Shown here piece after piece: positions 53,984 through 62,607 of a DNA stretch of 64,000 bases. The translations under genes and the position numbers were made by a program. Where the stretch lies: contig SSFF01000011.1 in NCBI GenBank assembly GCA_008015235.1, positions 62,001 through 126,000 on the forward strand. The letters run 5' to 3'. The stretch's first letter is position 1. Every line of letters begins with the position of its first letter. The stretch is from Rhodoferax sp. (GTDB lineage Bacteria > Pseudomonadota > Gammaproteobacteria > Burkholderiales > Burkholderiaceae_C). Under the pieces are notes generated by a model. It saw only the letters and a program-made list of their open reading frames with translations. It had not been told where the DNA came from and did no database searches.

Positions 53984-54475
53984 CTATTCGCTGGGGCGTC
54001 TGAAGGTCCAGCGGTCATTGGCCAGAAAATTGCTCACGCTGGCCGCAATGATGGCGATGATGTTGGCCACACGGTAGTCCATGCTGCCGGACAGCAGCAG
54101 GGTCAGCACGTACTGGATCGCGCTGCCAAAGGCCGACGCGGTGGCGTACTGGCCGAACTCCATGCCCAATACGCGCAGGCTGATAGGCTGAGGCTCCCCG
54201 GCTTCCAGCAGGCGCACGCGGTCGGCCCAAGTCCACAGCCGGTTCCAGGTGAAGTTGTTGAGCGTGGCCAGCGAGATGGCCAACGCCAGTGAGAGATAGG
54301 GTTTCTTGTAGTCGGCCTCGATGGCGGCAAACAGGTACTCGTGCCCCAGGTACAGCACGCTCAGGTTGACCACCACGCCGCTGGCGCCGACGATGCCGAA
54401 CTTGATGAAGCGGTAGCGCTCCAGCAGGCCCAGTGCCCACAGGGTGGCACGCTGTACACGGTATACCAGACTCAT
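53984..54475 (-). CDS. GtrA family membrane protein
   Basis: A 163-residue protein with four membrane helices. FIKFGIVGASGVVVNLSVLY is cut by the usual GtrA pattern (F-GxxGxxxNxxxL), then NNFTWNRLWTW and a final FLANDRWTF. GtrA proteins are thought to flip polyprenyl-linked sugars to the periplasm for GT-C enzymes such as the one 12 bases downstream. It overlaps the GT9 gene by ATGA. Confidence 0.92.
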   Translation of the reverse strand: MSLVYRVQRATLWALGLLERYRFIKFGIVGASGVVVNLSVLYLGHEYLFAAIEADYKKPYLSLALAISLATLNNFTWNRLWTWADRVRLLEAGEPQPISLRVLGMEFGQYATASAFGSAIQYVLTLLLSGSMDYRVANIIAIIAASVSNFLANDRWTFRRPSE

Positions 54476-55698
54476 GCTGCGGACCGCAGGAAGCCCAGGG
54501 CCTGGTCCAGCACCGGGTCGGGCGCGATGCGCTTGAGGCACTGGTTGTCGCCATCGCAGAAGGTCAGGCGGTGGTTGTAGGCGGTGAGACAGGGCGAGCA
54601 AGCGATGCCGCTTTCCAGGATGATGGTGCGCTTGCCCAAGGGTCCGTACAGCTTGCCGGTCTCGGGGCCGAAGAAGACCATGGTCTGGATTGGCGTGACG
54701 GTGGCGAAGTGACTGGGGCCGCCGTCATTGGTGATGAGCAGCGTGGAGGCATGCATCAGCATCAGCAGTTCGCGGATGCTCTTGGTGTAACCGGTCAGGT
54801 CAATGCAGGCGTCGCTTCCCACTTGCTTTTTCAGATCGCGCGCCAAGGCTGCGTCGTCCTTCAGGCCAATGAGTCCCACGGCGTGGCCAGCGGAACACAG
54901 GCCTTGCACCACGCGGGCGTAATGCGCCGCCGGCCAGGCGCGCTCGGGCAGGATGCCGCCGCCGGCATAGACCAGTACCAATTGGCGCGCCTTGGTCACC
55001 GGGTGATCGGTTTCGACCTTGCTACGGTAGGCCGCCAATTCTTCGGGCGTGAAGGCCACCGACAACTCGGGCTCGGCCGGAATCTCACGGATGGCCCCGG
55101 CGCGGTTGCGCGGCATGCCTTCCGGCGACTCCAGCGCATCCACCAACGAAAGGAATTGCTTGCTGATGTGCTGGTAGGGGTTGTAGGGAATCGCGTGGTT
55201 GATGAAGCTGCCGCGGTACAGGCCTTCCTGCGTGTGCGGTGTGAAGCCAGCGCGGACGGGCGCACCGGTGGAGAAGGACAGCAGGGCGCTGACGCGCGAG
55301 AACAGCTCGCAGTCGATCACCGCGTCCAGGCCTAGGCGGCGCATCTTCAGGCTCACCGCCAGGATGTCGCGGACCAGCGAACCGCCGGAGCTGTCGTCCA
55401 GCGTATGCATGTGCTCGACCTCGGTCAGGCTGAGCAGCTTGGAGACTTCCTGGTTCTTCTTGAGTTGCAGGATGTGGATCGCCGCGCCGGGGTACTGGCG
55501 GCGCAGCTGGGCAAACATCGGCCCGGCGAGGACGATGCTGCCCATTTCCGACAGCAGGATGACCAGGATGTTCTTCGGCGCCTGGGGCATGCGCGCCGGG
55601 GCGCCGAACAGGCCGGTGAACGTCACCCAGCCAGACACCACGCCGCACAGCAGCTGGCCAACCCAGCGGTCGATGAAGCGTTGTGTCTGGATTTTCAT
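54472..55698 (-). CDS. Glycosyltransferase family 9 protein (heptosyltransferase-like)
   Basis: A 408-residue GT-B enzyme. An N-terminal ILVILLSEMGSIVLAGPMF with IHILQLKKN corresponds to the ADP-heptose transferase start, and the C-terminal half has VYAGGG, TNDGGPSHFATVTP and FFGPETGKLYGPLG. Members add heptose or related sugars to the LPS core. It is the first gene of an envelope-sugar operon with GtrA and the ArnT-like enzyme. Confidence 0.88.
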   Translation of the reverse strand: MKIQTQRFIDRWVGQLLCGVVSGWVTFTGLFGAPARMPQAPKNILVILLSEMGSIVLAGPMFAQLRRQYPGAAIHILQLKKNQEVSKLLSLTEVEHMHTLDDSSGGSLVRDILAVSLKMRRLGLDAVIDCELFSRVSALLSFSTGAPVRAGFTPHTQEGLYRGSFINHAIPYNPYQHISKQFLSLVDALESPEGMPRNRAGAIREIPAEPELSVAFTPEELAAYRSKVETDHPVTKARQLVLVYAGGGILPERAWPAAHYARVVQGLCSAGHAVGLIGLKDDAALARDLKKQVGSDACIDLTGYTKSIRELLMLMHASTLLITNDGGPSHFATVTPIQTMVFFGPETGKLYGPLGKRTIILESGIACSPCLTAYNHRLTFCDGDNQCLKRIAPDPVLDQALGFLRSAA

Positions 55699-55741
55699 GG
55701 GGGTATTTTCTCTGGCTTTTGCGGCATTGTGGCTGCGGCGC

Positions 55742-55832
55742 GGCGCTTATGCGCCTTCACATCGCTTCGCGATATGAGCCTTCGCCGCAAAGCCCACGGT
55801 TTGCTGCGCAAACGCCGGTCTTACAGCCCGGC
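55742..55832. other. Cluster of small hairpins between the glycosyltransferase operon and metK
   Basis: Four perfect small stems in a row: GGCGC/GCGCC (55742-55755), ATCGC/GCGAT (55761-55773), GTTTGC/GCAAAC (55799-55813) and GCCGG/CCGGC reaching into the metK end (55814-55832). None has a T-run. They may slow or end metK transcription with Rho, or protect its 3' end. Confidence 0.4.
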
Positions 55833-57002
55833 CGCTGCACGCAGCGCCTGGGCTTTGTCGGTGCGTTCCCAGGTGAACTCGGGCTCTTCACGGCCGAAGT
55901 GGCCGTAGGCGGCGGTCTTCTCGTAGATCGGGCGCAGCAGGTCCAGCATCTGGATGATGCCCTTGGGGCGCAGGTCGAACACTTCGGCCACGATGGCGGA
56001 GAGTTTGTCATCGGGGATGACGCCCGTGCCTTCGGTGTAGACCGTGATGTTCATGGGCTTGGCCACACCGATGGCGTAGGCCACCTGCACCTGGCACTGC
56101 TTGGCCAAGCCGGCGGCGACCACGTTCTTGGCCACGTAACGCGCGGCGTATGCGGCCGAGCGGTCTACCTTGGATGGGTCCTTTCCGGAGAAGGCGCCAC
56201 CACCGTGGGGGCAGGCACCGCCGTAGGTGTCCACAATGATCTTGCGACCGGTCAGGCCGCAGTCACCCTGCGGGCCGCCGACGACGAAGCGGCCGGTGGG
56301 ATTGATCAGGTAGCGCGTGTTCTGCAGCCATTCCTTGGGCAGCACGGGCTTGATGATCTCTTCGATGATGGCTTCGGTGAAGCTGGCCTTCATCGTGGTT
56401 TGGGTTTCCGACTGGTCGGGACTGTGCTGGGTGGACAGCACCACGGTGTCGATGCTGTGGGGCTTGCCGTTCACATAGCGCATGGTGACCTGGCTCTTGG
56501 CGTCGGGGCGCAGGAAGGGCAGGCGACCGTCCTTGCGCAGCTGGGCCTGGCGCTCCATCAGGCGGTGGGCATAGTAGATGGGCGCGGGCATCAGCTCGGG
56601 CGTTTCGTCGCAGGCGTAGCCAAACATCAGGCCCTGGTCACCGGCGCCGGTGTTCAGGTGGTCGTCCGACGCATGGTCCACGCCCTGGGCGATGTCGTTG
56701 GACTGCTTGTCGTAGGCCACCAGCACGGCGCAACCCTTGTAGTCGATGCCGTACTCGGTGTTGTCGTAGCCGATGCGCTTGATGGTGTCGCGTGCCACCT
56801 GGATGTAGTCCACATGCGCGTTGGTGGTGATTTCACCGGCCAGCACGACCAAGCCGGTGTTGGTCAGCGTTTCAGCGGCCACGCGGGACTTGGGGTCCTG
56901 CTTGAAGATGGCGTCCAGGATCGCGTCGGAAATCTGGTCGGCGACCTTGTCGGGATGGCCTTCGGAAACCGATTCGGAAGTGAAGAGAAAGTCGTTTGAC
57001 AT
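55821..57002 (-). CDS. metK: S-adenosylmethionine synthase
   Basis: A 393-residue enzyme with all MAT motifs: [17 protein letters not shown] at the N-terminus, [37 protein letters not shown] (cut by the phosphate loop) and [10 protein letters not shown]. It makes SAM from methionine and ATP. TTTGGAGT supports the ATG at 57002. The long upstream region (57003-57183) is shared with a divergent acyltransferase gene and can form a hairpin. An ATP-binding lysine and metal Asp are in place, so it should be active. Confidence 0.97.
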   Translation of the reverse strand: MSNDFLFTSESVSEGHPDKVADQISDAILDAIFKQDPKSRVAAETLTNTGLVVLAGEITTNAHVDYIQVARDTIKRIGYDNTEYGIDYKGCAVLVAYDKQSNDIAQGVDHASDDHLNTGAGDQGLMFGYACDETPELMPAPIYYAHRLMERQAQLRKDGRLPFLRPDAKSQVTMRYVNGKPHSIDTVVLSTQHSPDQSETQTTMKASFTEAIIEEIIKPVLPKEWLQNTRYLINPTGRFVVGGPQGDCGLTGRKIIVDTYGGACPHGGGAFSGKDPSKVDRSAAYAARYVAKNVVAAGLAKQCQVQVAYAIGVAKPMNITVYTEGTGVIPDDKLSAIVAEVFDLRPKGIIQMLDLLRPIYEKTAAYGHFGREEPEFTWERTDKAQALRAAAGL

Positions 57003-57126
57003 GTGGCAATACTCCAAATAATTACAACCGTTTGCGTTGCCTGGGCTTTGGAGCTTGCAGCGAACGCTTTAGCAGAGGTGTCCAGTGGACAAGGCACAAT
57101 GGCGGCCTTTCAGCATCACCAATGTG

Positions 57127-57165
57127 AGCGTCGCCCTGCAAGTAGTTCTATAACTCAGCGACGCT
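57127..57165 (-). promoter_or_regulatory. Candidate structured leader or operator upstream of metK
   Basis: AGCGTCGC and GCGACGCT pair perfectly (8 bp) around a smaller hairpin, AGTT CTAT AACT. It lies 125-163 bases before metK and just before the divergent acyltransferase gene. It does not match the SAM or SAH riboswitch patterns I know. Confidence 0.3.
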
Positions 57166-57183
57166 GACGATTCTAGCCCACTC

Positions 57184-58011
57184 ATGTCCGTTGTTTTCAG
57201 GTTTCTGGCCCTGTGGCCCTTGTGCTTGCTGCATGCGCTGGGTGCAGTCATGGGGGGGCTGGCGTTCCTGTTCTCCAGGCAATACCGGGATCGCTTCCGG
57301 GAAAATCTGGCGCAGGCCCAGCTGGAAAACCGGGTTGGATGGCGGGCCATTGTCTCAGCAGGACAGATGCTGAGCGAGCTGCCGCGCTTGTGGTTTGGAC
57401 GCCCGGTTGCGGTGCTATGGGACGGTTGTGAGCACATTGAGGATGCCTTGCATGGTGGGCGGGGCATTATTTTCCTGACGCCCCACCTGGGGTGTTTCGA
57501 GATCACGGCACAGGCCTATGCCAGCCGCTTCGGGGCACGGCAGCCCATCACGGTGCTGTACCGGCCGGCGCGCAAGGCCTGGCTGCGTGCCTTGGTCGAC
57601 CACTCCCGTCGACGGCCGGGTCTGGAGACAGCGCCCACAACTTTGGCGGGTGTCAAGCAGTTGTTGAAGGCATTGAAGTCAGGCGGCTGTGTGGGTTTGT
57701 TGCCGGACCAGGTGCCGCCGTTAGGGCAGGGCGTATGGAGCCCGTTTTTTGGACGAAATGCCTACACCATGACACTGGCGGCGCGGCTGGCCTTGCAGAC
57801 GGGCGCCGTCGTTCTGTTGGGCTGGGGCGAGCGTTTGTCCTGGGGGCGTGGTTATGCGGTGCATGTGCAGCCGCTGGGTCAGACCTTGGACAAAGACCAG
57901 ACCGTTGCTGCTGGACAGATCAATCAGGCCATGGAGCAGCTCATTTGCCAGGTGCCAGAGCAGTACCTCTGGGGGTACGCGCGCTACAAGGCGCCCAAGG
58001 CAGATTCTTAG
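57184..58011 (+). CDS. Lysophospholipid/lipid A acyltransferase, LpxL/HtrB family
   Basis: A 275-residue enzyme with an N-terminal membrane helix. The acyltransferase motif is TPHLGCFEI (HxxxxE in place of HxxxxD), followed by YRPARKAWL, LLPDQVPP and SPFFGR, the usual LpxL blocks. Such enzymes add the secondary acyl chains of lipid A from acyl-ACP. It stands first of two tandem acyltransferases, divergent from metK, as commonly found in betaproteobacteria. Confidence 0.88.
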   Translation: MSVVFRFLALWPLCLLHALGAVMGGLAFLFSRQYRDRFRENLAQAQLENRVGWRAIVSAGQMLSELPRLWFGRPVAVLWDGCEHIEDALHGGRGIIFLTPHLGCFEITAQAYASRFGARQPITVLYRPARKAWLRALVDHSRRRPGLETAPTTLAGVKQLLKALKSGGCVGLLPDQVPPLGQGVWSPFFGRNAYTMTLAARLALQTGAVVLLGWGERLSWGRGYAVHVQPLGQTLDKDQTVAAGQINQAMEQLICQVPEQYLWGYARYKAPKADS

Positions 58012-58024
58012 CAGGGGCAGACTG

Positions 58025-58888
58025 ATGACGCGTGGCATTCTTTGGCTGATGCGCTGTAGCGCCCATTTGCCCTTGCCGGTATTGCGCGCATTGGGCGCAG
58101 CGTTGGGCTGGCTTCTGTACGTGGGCGTGGCGTCCCGCCGCAAGGTGGTGGACATCAACCTGGCCTTGTGTTTTCCGCAATGGTCGGTGTCGCAGCGTCG
58201 GCGTGTTGTGCGCCGGGTCTTTATCTTGTTTGGCCAGTCCTGGCTAGACCGGGCCTGGCTATGGCATGGTGCGCCTGCACGGGTGCGCGAGCGCCTGGTT
58301 TTGACGGGAGCCTTGGATGAGCTTGTCGGCGATGCACCTACCGTACTGTTCGCACCCCATTTCATGGGGCTGGATGCCGCCTGGACGGCGTTGACGCAAC
58401 AGCTGGACCGGCGGTTCTCCACCATTTATTCGCCCCAACTCAATGCGGCGGTAGACGCCTGGATACTGGAAGGGCGCCAGCGCTTTGGTCAGCCAGAAAT
58501 GGTGGCTCGGTTGGCGGGCGTCAAGCCCATCGTGGCCGCCGTGCGGGCGGGACAGCCGCTGTACCTGTTGCCAGACATGAATTTTGATCCATCTGAATCG
58601 CTTTTTGTTCCGTTTTATGGTGTGCCGGCAGCAACGGTGCCTTCGCTTTCACGTTTTGCCAAACTCGGCAAGGCCAAAGTGGTACCGGTGGTGACGCGAT
58701 TGACGCCCTCCGGATACGAAACGCGTATTCTTCCCGCCTGGGACAACTTTCCCTCGGGAGACTTGGAGGCAGACACCTCGCGCATGAATGCGGAGTTGGC
58801 CCGCTACATCGACATCGATCCCGCGCAGTACTACTGGGTGCACAAGCGCTTCAAAGACCGACCCGATGGCGCAGCGCCTCCCTATTGA
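58025..58888 (+). CDS. Lipid A biosynthesis acyltransferase, LpxL family (second copy)
   Basis: A 287-residue paralogue of the preceding gene. It has FAPHFMGLDAAW with the classical HxxxxD, then YLLPDMNFDPSESLFVPFYG and a C-terminal PAQYYWVHKRFKDRP, typical of LpxL/LpxM. It follows after 13 bases. The 3' end overlaps convergent engB by seven bases. The two enzymes probably add two different secondary chains. Confidence 0.9.
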   Translation: MTRGILWLMRCSAHLPLPVLRALGAALGWLLYVGVASRRKVVDINLALCFPQWSVSQRRRVVRRVFILFGQSWLDRAWLWHGAPARVRERLVLTGALDELVGDAPTVLFAPHFMGLDAAWTALTQQLDRRFSTIYSPQLNAAVDAWILEGRQRFGQPEMVARLAGVKPIVAAVRAGQPLYLLPDMNFDPSESLFVPFYGVPAATVPSLSRFAKLGKAKVVPVVTRLTPSGYETRILPAWDNFPSGDLEADTSRMNAELARYIDIDPAQYYWVHKRFKDRPDGAAPPY

Positions 58889-59613
58889 GGGTTTGCGAGA
58901 GTGCTTTCTGCGGGCGATGGGATGGAAGCCGGGGCATGGGTCCAGTTCCATAGTAACCGAGCAACGTCACCGATGCCGGTGTGTTTCGGTGCCGAGAAAA
59001 GGCGCACTTCCCCGCCGCCCGCCTGCAGCTTGGCAATGGCCAAAGCCTTTGCCGCTTCGCTGCGGGTGAGCTTGTCGGCCTTGGTCAGGATGACCAGGAA
59101 TTTCAGACCCTCTTCCACGCGCGGGCGGATGACTTCCAGCAGGATTTCATCGAGTTCGGTCATTCCATGGCGCGGGTCACACATCAGGACGATGGCCTTG
59201 AGATTCTTGCGGCTGACCAGGTAGTTCGCCATGACCTGTTGCCAGCGCAGCTTGTCTTGCATGGGCACGGCGGCGTAGCCGTAGCCCGGCAAGTCGGCCA
59301 GTACCGCGTCAGTCACCCCCTGCTTGCCCAATGCAAACAGATTGATGTGCTGGGTGCGTCCTGGCTTCTTCGAGGCAAAGGCCAACTGCTTCTGCTGGGT
59401 CAGGGTATTGATGCAGGTCGACTTGCCGGCATTCGAGCGGCCGACAAACGCGATCTCGGGAACTTCCAGTTCGGGAAGAAAGTGCAGTTGGGGGGCCGTG
59501 GTCAGGAAACGGGCCGTGTGCAGCCATCCCATCGCGATGGTTTCTTCGGTTTTGGGAGCCGAAGGCGTGCTTGTCTTGCGGGCTGCGGCTGTGGGTGCTG
59601 GCTTGGTGGTCAT
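58882..59613 (-). CDS. engB: Ribosome biogenesis GTP-binding protein EngB (YihA/YsxC)
   Basis: A 243-residue GTPase. G1 is GRSNAGKS (about 58-65), G2 GRTQ, G3 DLPGYGYA, G4 TKAD, G5 SAPKH. It acts in large ribosomal subunit assembly. The first 27 residues are a Lys/Pro/Ala-rich extension; a start at MGWLHTARF (59532) would match shorter homologues. It is divergent from cytochrome c4 and may share a palindromic promoter with it. Confidence 0.93.
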   Translation of the reverse strand: MTTKPAPTAAARKTSTPSAPKTEETIAMGWLHTARFLTTAPQLHFLPELEVPEIAFVGRSNAGKSTCINTLTQQKQLAFASKKPGRTQHINLFALGKQGVTDAVLADLPGYGYAAVPMQDKLRWQQVMANYLVSRKNLKAIVLMCDPRHGMTELDEILLEVIRPRVEEGLKFLVILTKADKLTRSEAAKALAIAKLQAGGGEVRLFSAPKHTGIGDVARLLWNWTHAPASIPSPAESTLANPQ

Positions 59614-59635
59614 GGTATCTTTGGGGTGCCCGATG

Positions 59636-59655
59636 GCGCCATTGTAGAATGGCGC
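59636..59655. promoter_or_regulatory. Palindrome with overlapping divergent -10 boxes (engB / cytochrome c4)
   Basis: GCGCCATT GTAG AATGGCGC: perfect 8-bp arms. Its centre reads TAGAAT on the plus strand (with TTGGGG 18 bases upstream) and TACAAT on the minus strand, so the same palindrome may carry both promoters or be a repressor site. Confidence 0.4.
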
Positions 59656-59683
59656 TGTTTCGCCCTCAGACTACATTAATCCC

Positions 59684-60325
59684 ATGAAGTTGATCGCTCC
59701 CCTGATTCTTGCCGCCGCATCGGCATTCGCTGTCTCCGCAATCGCCCAGGATGCCAAGCACGAGGCGGCCCCTGCCAAGGCGGCCAAACCCGACCTTGCC
59801 AAGGGCGAGGCAACTTTCACCGCCATGTGTGCAGCGTGCCATGGAGCCGATGGAAATTCACCGGCGCCGACCTATCCCAAGCTGGCGCAGCAGCATCCGG
59901 AGTACCTGGCCAAGCAGTTGCAGGAGTTCAAGAGTGGCAAGCGTGCCAGCCCCATCATGCAGGGCTTTGCGACTGCATTGTCCGATGAGGATATGAAGAA
60001 CGTGGCTTACTTCATCACCACCAAGAAGTCTGCAGCCGGTGCATCGGCCGACAAGACCTTGGTGACCTTGGGCGAGCGCATCTACCGTGGCGGCATTGCC
60101 GATCGCCAGATTCCCGCCTGTGCGGGTTGCCACAGTCCCAATGGTGCAGGTATTCCGGCTCAGTATCCTCGCCTGGCAGGACAGTGGGGTGATTATGTAA
60201 GCGCGCAGTTGGTCGCGTTCCGCGATGGCGTGCGTGGCAATAGCCTGCAGATGGCACAGATTGCTGCGAAGATGAATGACCGCGAAATCAAGGCCGTGTC
60301 GGACTACATTGCCGGTTTGCGTTGA
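59684..60325 (+). CDS. Cytochrome c4
   Basis: A 213-residue dihaem cytochrome with a signal peptide (to about residue 21, AIA). Haem motifs are CAACH at 49-53 and CAGCH at 146-150, in two similar domains with YPKLAQQHPEYL and YPRLAGQWGDYV. It fits cytochrome c4, electron donor to terminal oxidases. In many betaproteobacteria resB and ccsB follow this gene; here a terminator and msrP follow. Confidence 0.94.
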   Translation: MKLIAPLILAAASAFAVSAIAQDAKHEAAPAKAAKPDLAKGEATFTAMCAACHGADGNSPAPTYPKLAQQHPEYLAKQLQEFKSGKRASPIMQGFATALSDEDMKNVAYFITTKKSAAGASADKTLVTLGERIYRGGIADRQIPACAGCHSPNGAGIPAQYPRLAGQWGDYVSAQLVAFRDGVRGNSLQMAQIAAKMNDREIKAVSDYIAGLR

Positions 60326-60344
60326 TTCGGTATCCGGCCCCGTC

Positions 60345-60371
60345 AAAGCCACCGCATGCGGTGGCTTTTTT
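60345..60371 (+). terminator. Rho-independent terminator after cytochrome c4
   Basis: GCCACCGCA and TGCGGTGGC form a perfect 9-bp palindrome followed by TTTTTT. Confidence 0.92.
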
Positions 60372-60497
60372 ATTTCCTGCGGTAAATCTACTGTCGTTAG
60401 CAACCACTGGCGTTGTACGGCCAACTGCTTGTGTCCACAATGGCATGTAAGACATGCGCATGCTGCTGCGACAAACAGTGTCTGATCAGGAGTTCTT

Positions 60498-61475
60498 ATG
60501 TCGTACACGAGAATCTGGGATGGGTGTGACCGTCCGACTTCCAGTGAAATTACCCCACTGACAACCTACCGACGCCGCCACGTTTTGGCCGGTATGGGTG
60601 GTGTGTTGGGTGGAATGGCGAGTGCATCACTGTGGGCTGGGGAAAATGCCCCTGGCAAACTGAAACCCCTGGCCCACGGACAAAGCTCCTTGGAAGGAGC
60701 GCAGGTGCCGGACAAATGGACGCCGTACAAGGATGTCACCGGGTACAACAATTTCTATGAGTTCGGCACCGACAAGACCGACCCAGCTGCCCGTGCGCAT
60801 GCACTCAAAACCAGCCCGTGGGAGATCGCGGTGGAGGGGCTGGTCAAACGACCGGGAAAGATAGGGTTGGAGGATCTGCTGCGTCTGGCGCCCTTGGAGG
60901 AGCGTGTGTATCGCTTGCGTTGTGTCGAGGGCTGGTCGATGGTGATTCCATGGATTGGCTACTCGCTGTCGGCCTTGATCAAGCGCTTTGAACCGCTGGG
61001 AAGTGCCAAGTATGTGGAGTTCACCAGCTTGGCAGATCCTGCCACCATGCCCGGTGTGCGTTCCAGCGTGCTTGACTGGCCTTACACCGAGGGTTTGCGC
61101 CTGGATGAGGCATTGCATCCGTTGACGCTCCTGGCGGTGGGCTTGTATGGCGAGGTGCTGCCCAACCAGAACGGTGCACCGGTGCGGCTGGTAGTACCCT
61201 GGAAGTATGGTTTCAAGAGTGCCAAATCGATAGTCCGGATTCGATTGACAGAGAAGCAGCCCGTGACAGCCTGGAACCGTGCGGCTGCCAATGAATACGG
61301 GTTCTATTCCAATGTGAATCCTTCGGTCGACCACCCCCGCTGGAGCCAGGCCACGGAGCGGCGATTGGGGGAGGATGGGCTGTTCAGCAAGAAACGCAAG
61401 ACACTCCTGTTCAATGGCTATGAGGCCCAGGTTGGGCAGTTGTATGCAGGGATGGATTTGCGACGCTTTTACTGA
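60498..61475 (+). CDS. msrP: Protein-methionine-sulfoxide reductase, catalytic subunit MsrP
   Basis: A 325-residue periplasmic molybdenum enzyme. A Tat-type signal [12 protein letters not shown] is followed by FYEFGTDK, the molybdenum ligand C142 in [10 protein letters not shown], and [13 protein letters not shown]. It repairs oxidised methionines in envelope proteins with electrons from MsrQ, encoded 15 bases downstream. The N-terminus is slightly longer than E. coli YedY. The start at 60498 follows an AGGAG ribosome site. Confidence 0.95.
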   Translation: MSYTRIWDGCDRPTSSEITPLTTYRRRHVLAGMGGVLGGMASASLWAGENAPGKLKPLAHGQSSLEGAQVPDKWTPYKDVTGYNNFYEFGTDKTDPAARAHALKTSPWEIAVEGLVKRPGKIGLEDLLRLAPLEERVYRLRCVEGWSMVIPWIGYSLSALIKRFEPLGSAKYVEFTSLADPATMPGVRSSVLDWPYTEGLRLDEALHPLTLLAVGLYGEVLPNQNGAPVRLVVPWKYGFKSAKSIVRIRLTEKQPVTAWNRAAANEYGFYSNVNPSVDHPRWSQATERRLGEDGLFSKKRKTLLFNGYEAQVGQLYAGMDLRRFY

Positions 61476-61490
61476 CGCTAGACGTATTTG

Positions 61491-62105
61491 ATGGCGAAGC
61501 TTGTTTTCATCAAGGTTGGCGTGTTCATGCTGGCCTTGGTCCCCGCCTTGTACCTTTCAGTGGCGGCAGCACTGGACGGACTGGGCAGTAATCCGGCGGA
61601 AGCGTTGATCCGGTCGACCGGTGATTGGACTTTGCGCTTTTTGTGCATAGCCCTGGCGGTGACGCCGTTAAGGCTGATCACGGCCTACCCCCAGTGGGCG
61701 CGATTTCGGCGCATGTTGGGTCTTTTTTGTTTTTTTTATGCTGCCCTGCATGCCACCAGCTACGCCTTCCTGGACATGGGCTTCGCAATGGCGGATATCT
61801 GGGTTGACATTGGCAAGCGCCCCTTCATTCTGGTCGGATTTGTGGCGTTTCTTGTCTTGACCCTGTTGGCGGCAACCTCATGGAGCGGGGCGCAGCGACT
61901 TCTCGGCGGCAGGCGTTGGCAATTGCTTCACCGCAGTGTGTACCTGGTGGCGATTCTTGCCGTCGCACACTTTCTATGGATGCGTGCAGGCAAGAACAAC
62001 TTTGCAGACGTCTGGTGGTATGCCGCTATTCTGGGGGGGCTGCTCGGATTTCGCGGCTATCGTTACATAAGGAATACGTATCTTGTCCGCATGGAAATTG
62101 GTTAG
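61491..62105 (+). CDS. msrQ: Haem-binding membrane subunit MsrQ
   Basis: A 204-residue protein with about six membrane helices of the ferric-reductase-like fold. Haem-ligand histidines appear in YAALHATSY, WQLLHRSVYL and AVAHFLWM. It passes electrons from quinol or flavin enzymes to MsrP. The ATG at 61491 is preferred over TTG at 61488. The last 12 residues (from about 193) and the stop are within dispersed repeat copy 12. Confidence 0.93.
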   Translation: MAKLVFIKVGVFMLALVPALYLSVAAALDGLGSNPAEALIRSTGDWTLRFLCIALAVTPLRLITAYPQWARFRRMLGLFCFFYAALHATSYAFLDMGFAMADIWVDIGKRPFILVGFVAFLVLTLLAATSWSGAQRLLGGRRWQLLHRSVYLVAILAVAHFLWMRAGKNNFADVWWYAAILGGLLGFRGYRYIRNTYLVRMEIG

Positions 62106-62127
62106 TTTGCTATCAATACCAGAGCGT
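62069..62127 (-). repeat. Dispersed 59-bp repeat, copy 12 (3' end of msrQ)
   Basis: On the minus strand: GCTCT, 7 bases, ATAGCA, 5 bases, ACCAAT, TTCCATGCGGAC, 4 bases, then a diverged tail. The spacing is identical to copies 4 and 7. Confidence 0.7.
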
Positions 62128-62133
62128 GCCGTG

Positions 62134-62262
62134 CTACTGTGTGGTGCTGCTTTCTGTCGGCAGTGTTTTGGCCGGAAGGTACAAGGAACCGGTTTGACCG
62201 CAGGCCCCCAATACCAGGGTGCACAGCACGGACACAAGTAGAATTTTTTGAAACTTGGACAT
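62134..62262 (-). CDS. lptM: LPS translocon maturation lipoprotein LptM (YifL-like)
   Basis: A 42-residue lipoprotein. The signal [16 protein letters not shown] ends in a clear lipobox (LGAC, Cys21), followed by the conserved GQTGSLYLP. LptM helps the LptD-LptE translocon fold and form correct disulfides. It is divergent from cyaY, nine bases apart. In related genomes lysA often follows on the same strand; here msrQ lies there in the opposite direction. Confidence 0.85.
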   Translation of the reverse strand: MSKFQKILLVSVLCTLVLGACGQTGSLYLPAKTLPTESSTTQ

Positions 62263-62271
62263 GCAGAAATT

Positions 62272-62607
62272 ATGACTGACAAAGAATTTTTGGACCGTGC
62301 GGAACTGCTTCTGGGAGCCGTCGAGCAAAGCTGTGATCGCATCAACGAAGAAACCGATGCCGATCTGGACAACCAGCGGGTCGGCGGCATGGTGACGATC
62401 ACGTTTGCGAACCGCACGCAAGTCGTGGTGAACCTGCAAAAACCCTTGCACGAAGTCTGGATGGCCGCACGTGATGGCGGTTATCACTTCAAATGGAGCG
62501 ATGGCGCCTGGCAGGACACCAAGGGTGGCGGCGAGTTCTTTTCCATGCTCTCCCGGTGCGCCAGTGCGCAGGCAGGTGTCGCGTTGCGCTTTGTCGCTAA
62601 TTCTTAA
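62272..62607 (+). CDS. cyaY: Iron donor protein CyaY (frataxin)
   Basis: A 111-residue frataxin homologue: acidic first helix ([13 protein letters not shown], then ETDADLD), strand [19 protein letters not shown] and the conserved GGYHFKW and W in GAWQDTKGG. It modulates iron-sulfur cluster assembly by IscS. The 3' end overlaps the PBP1A gene by 11 bases. Confidence 0.95.
   Translation: MTDKEFLDRAELLLGAVEQSCDRINEETDADLDNQRVGGMVTITFANRTQVVVNLQKPLHEVWMAARDGGYHFKWSDGAWQDTKGGGEFFSMLSRCASAQAGVALRFVANS

Noticed and set aside
57003..57120. SAH or SAM riboswitch in the metK leader
   Set aside because: Fragments such as GCTGCAAG and CCCAGGC recall the SAH riboswitch, but the conserved stems and pseudoknot bases do not line up, so no call was made beyond a generic hairpin.
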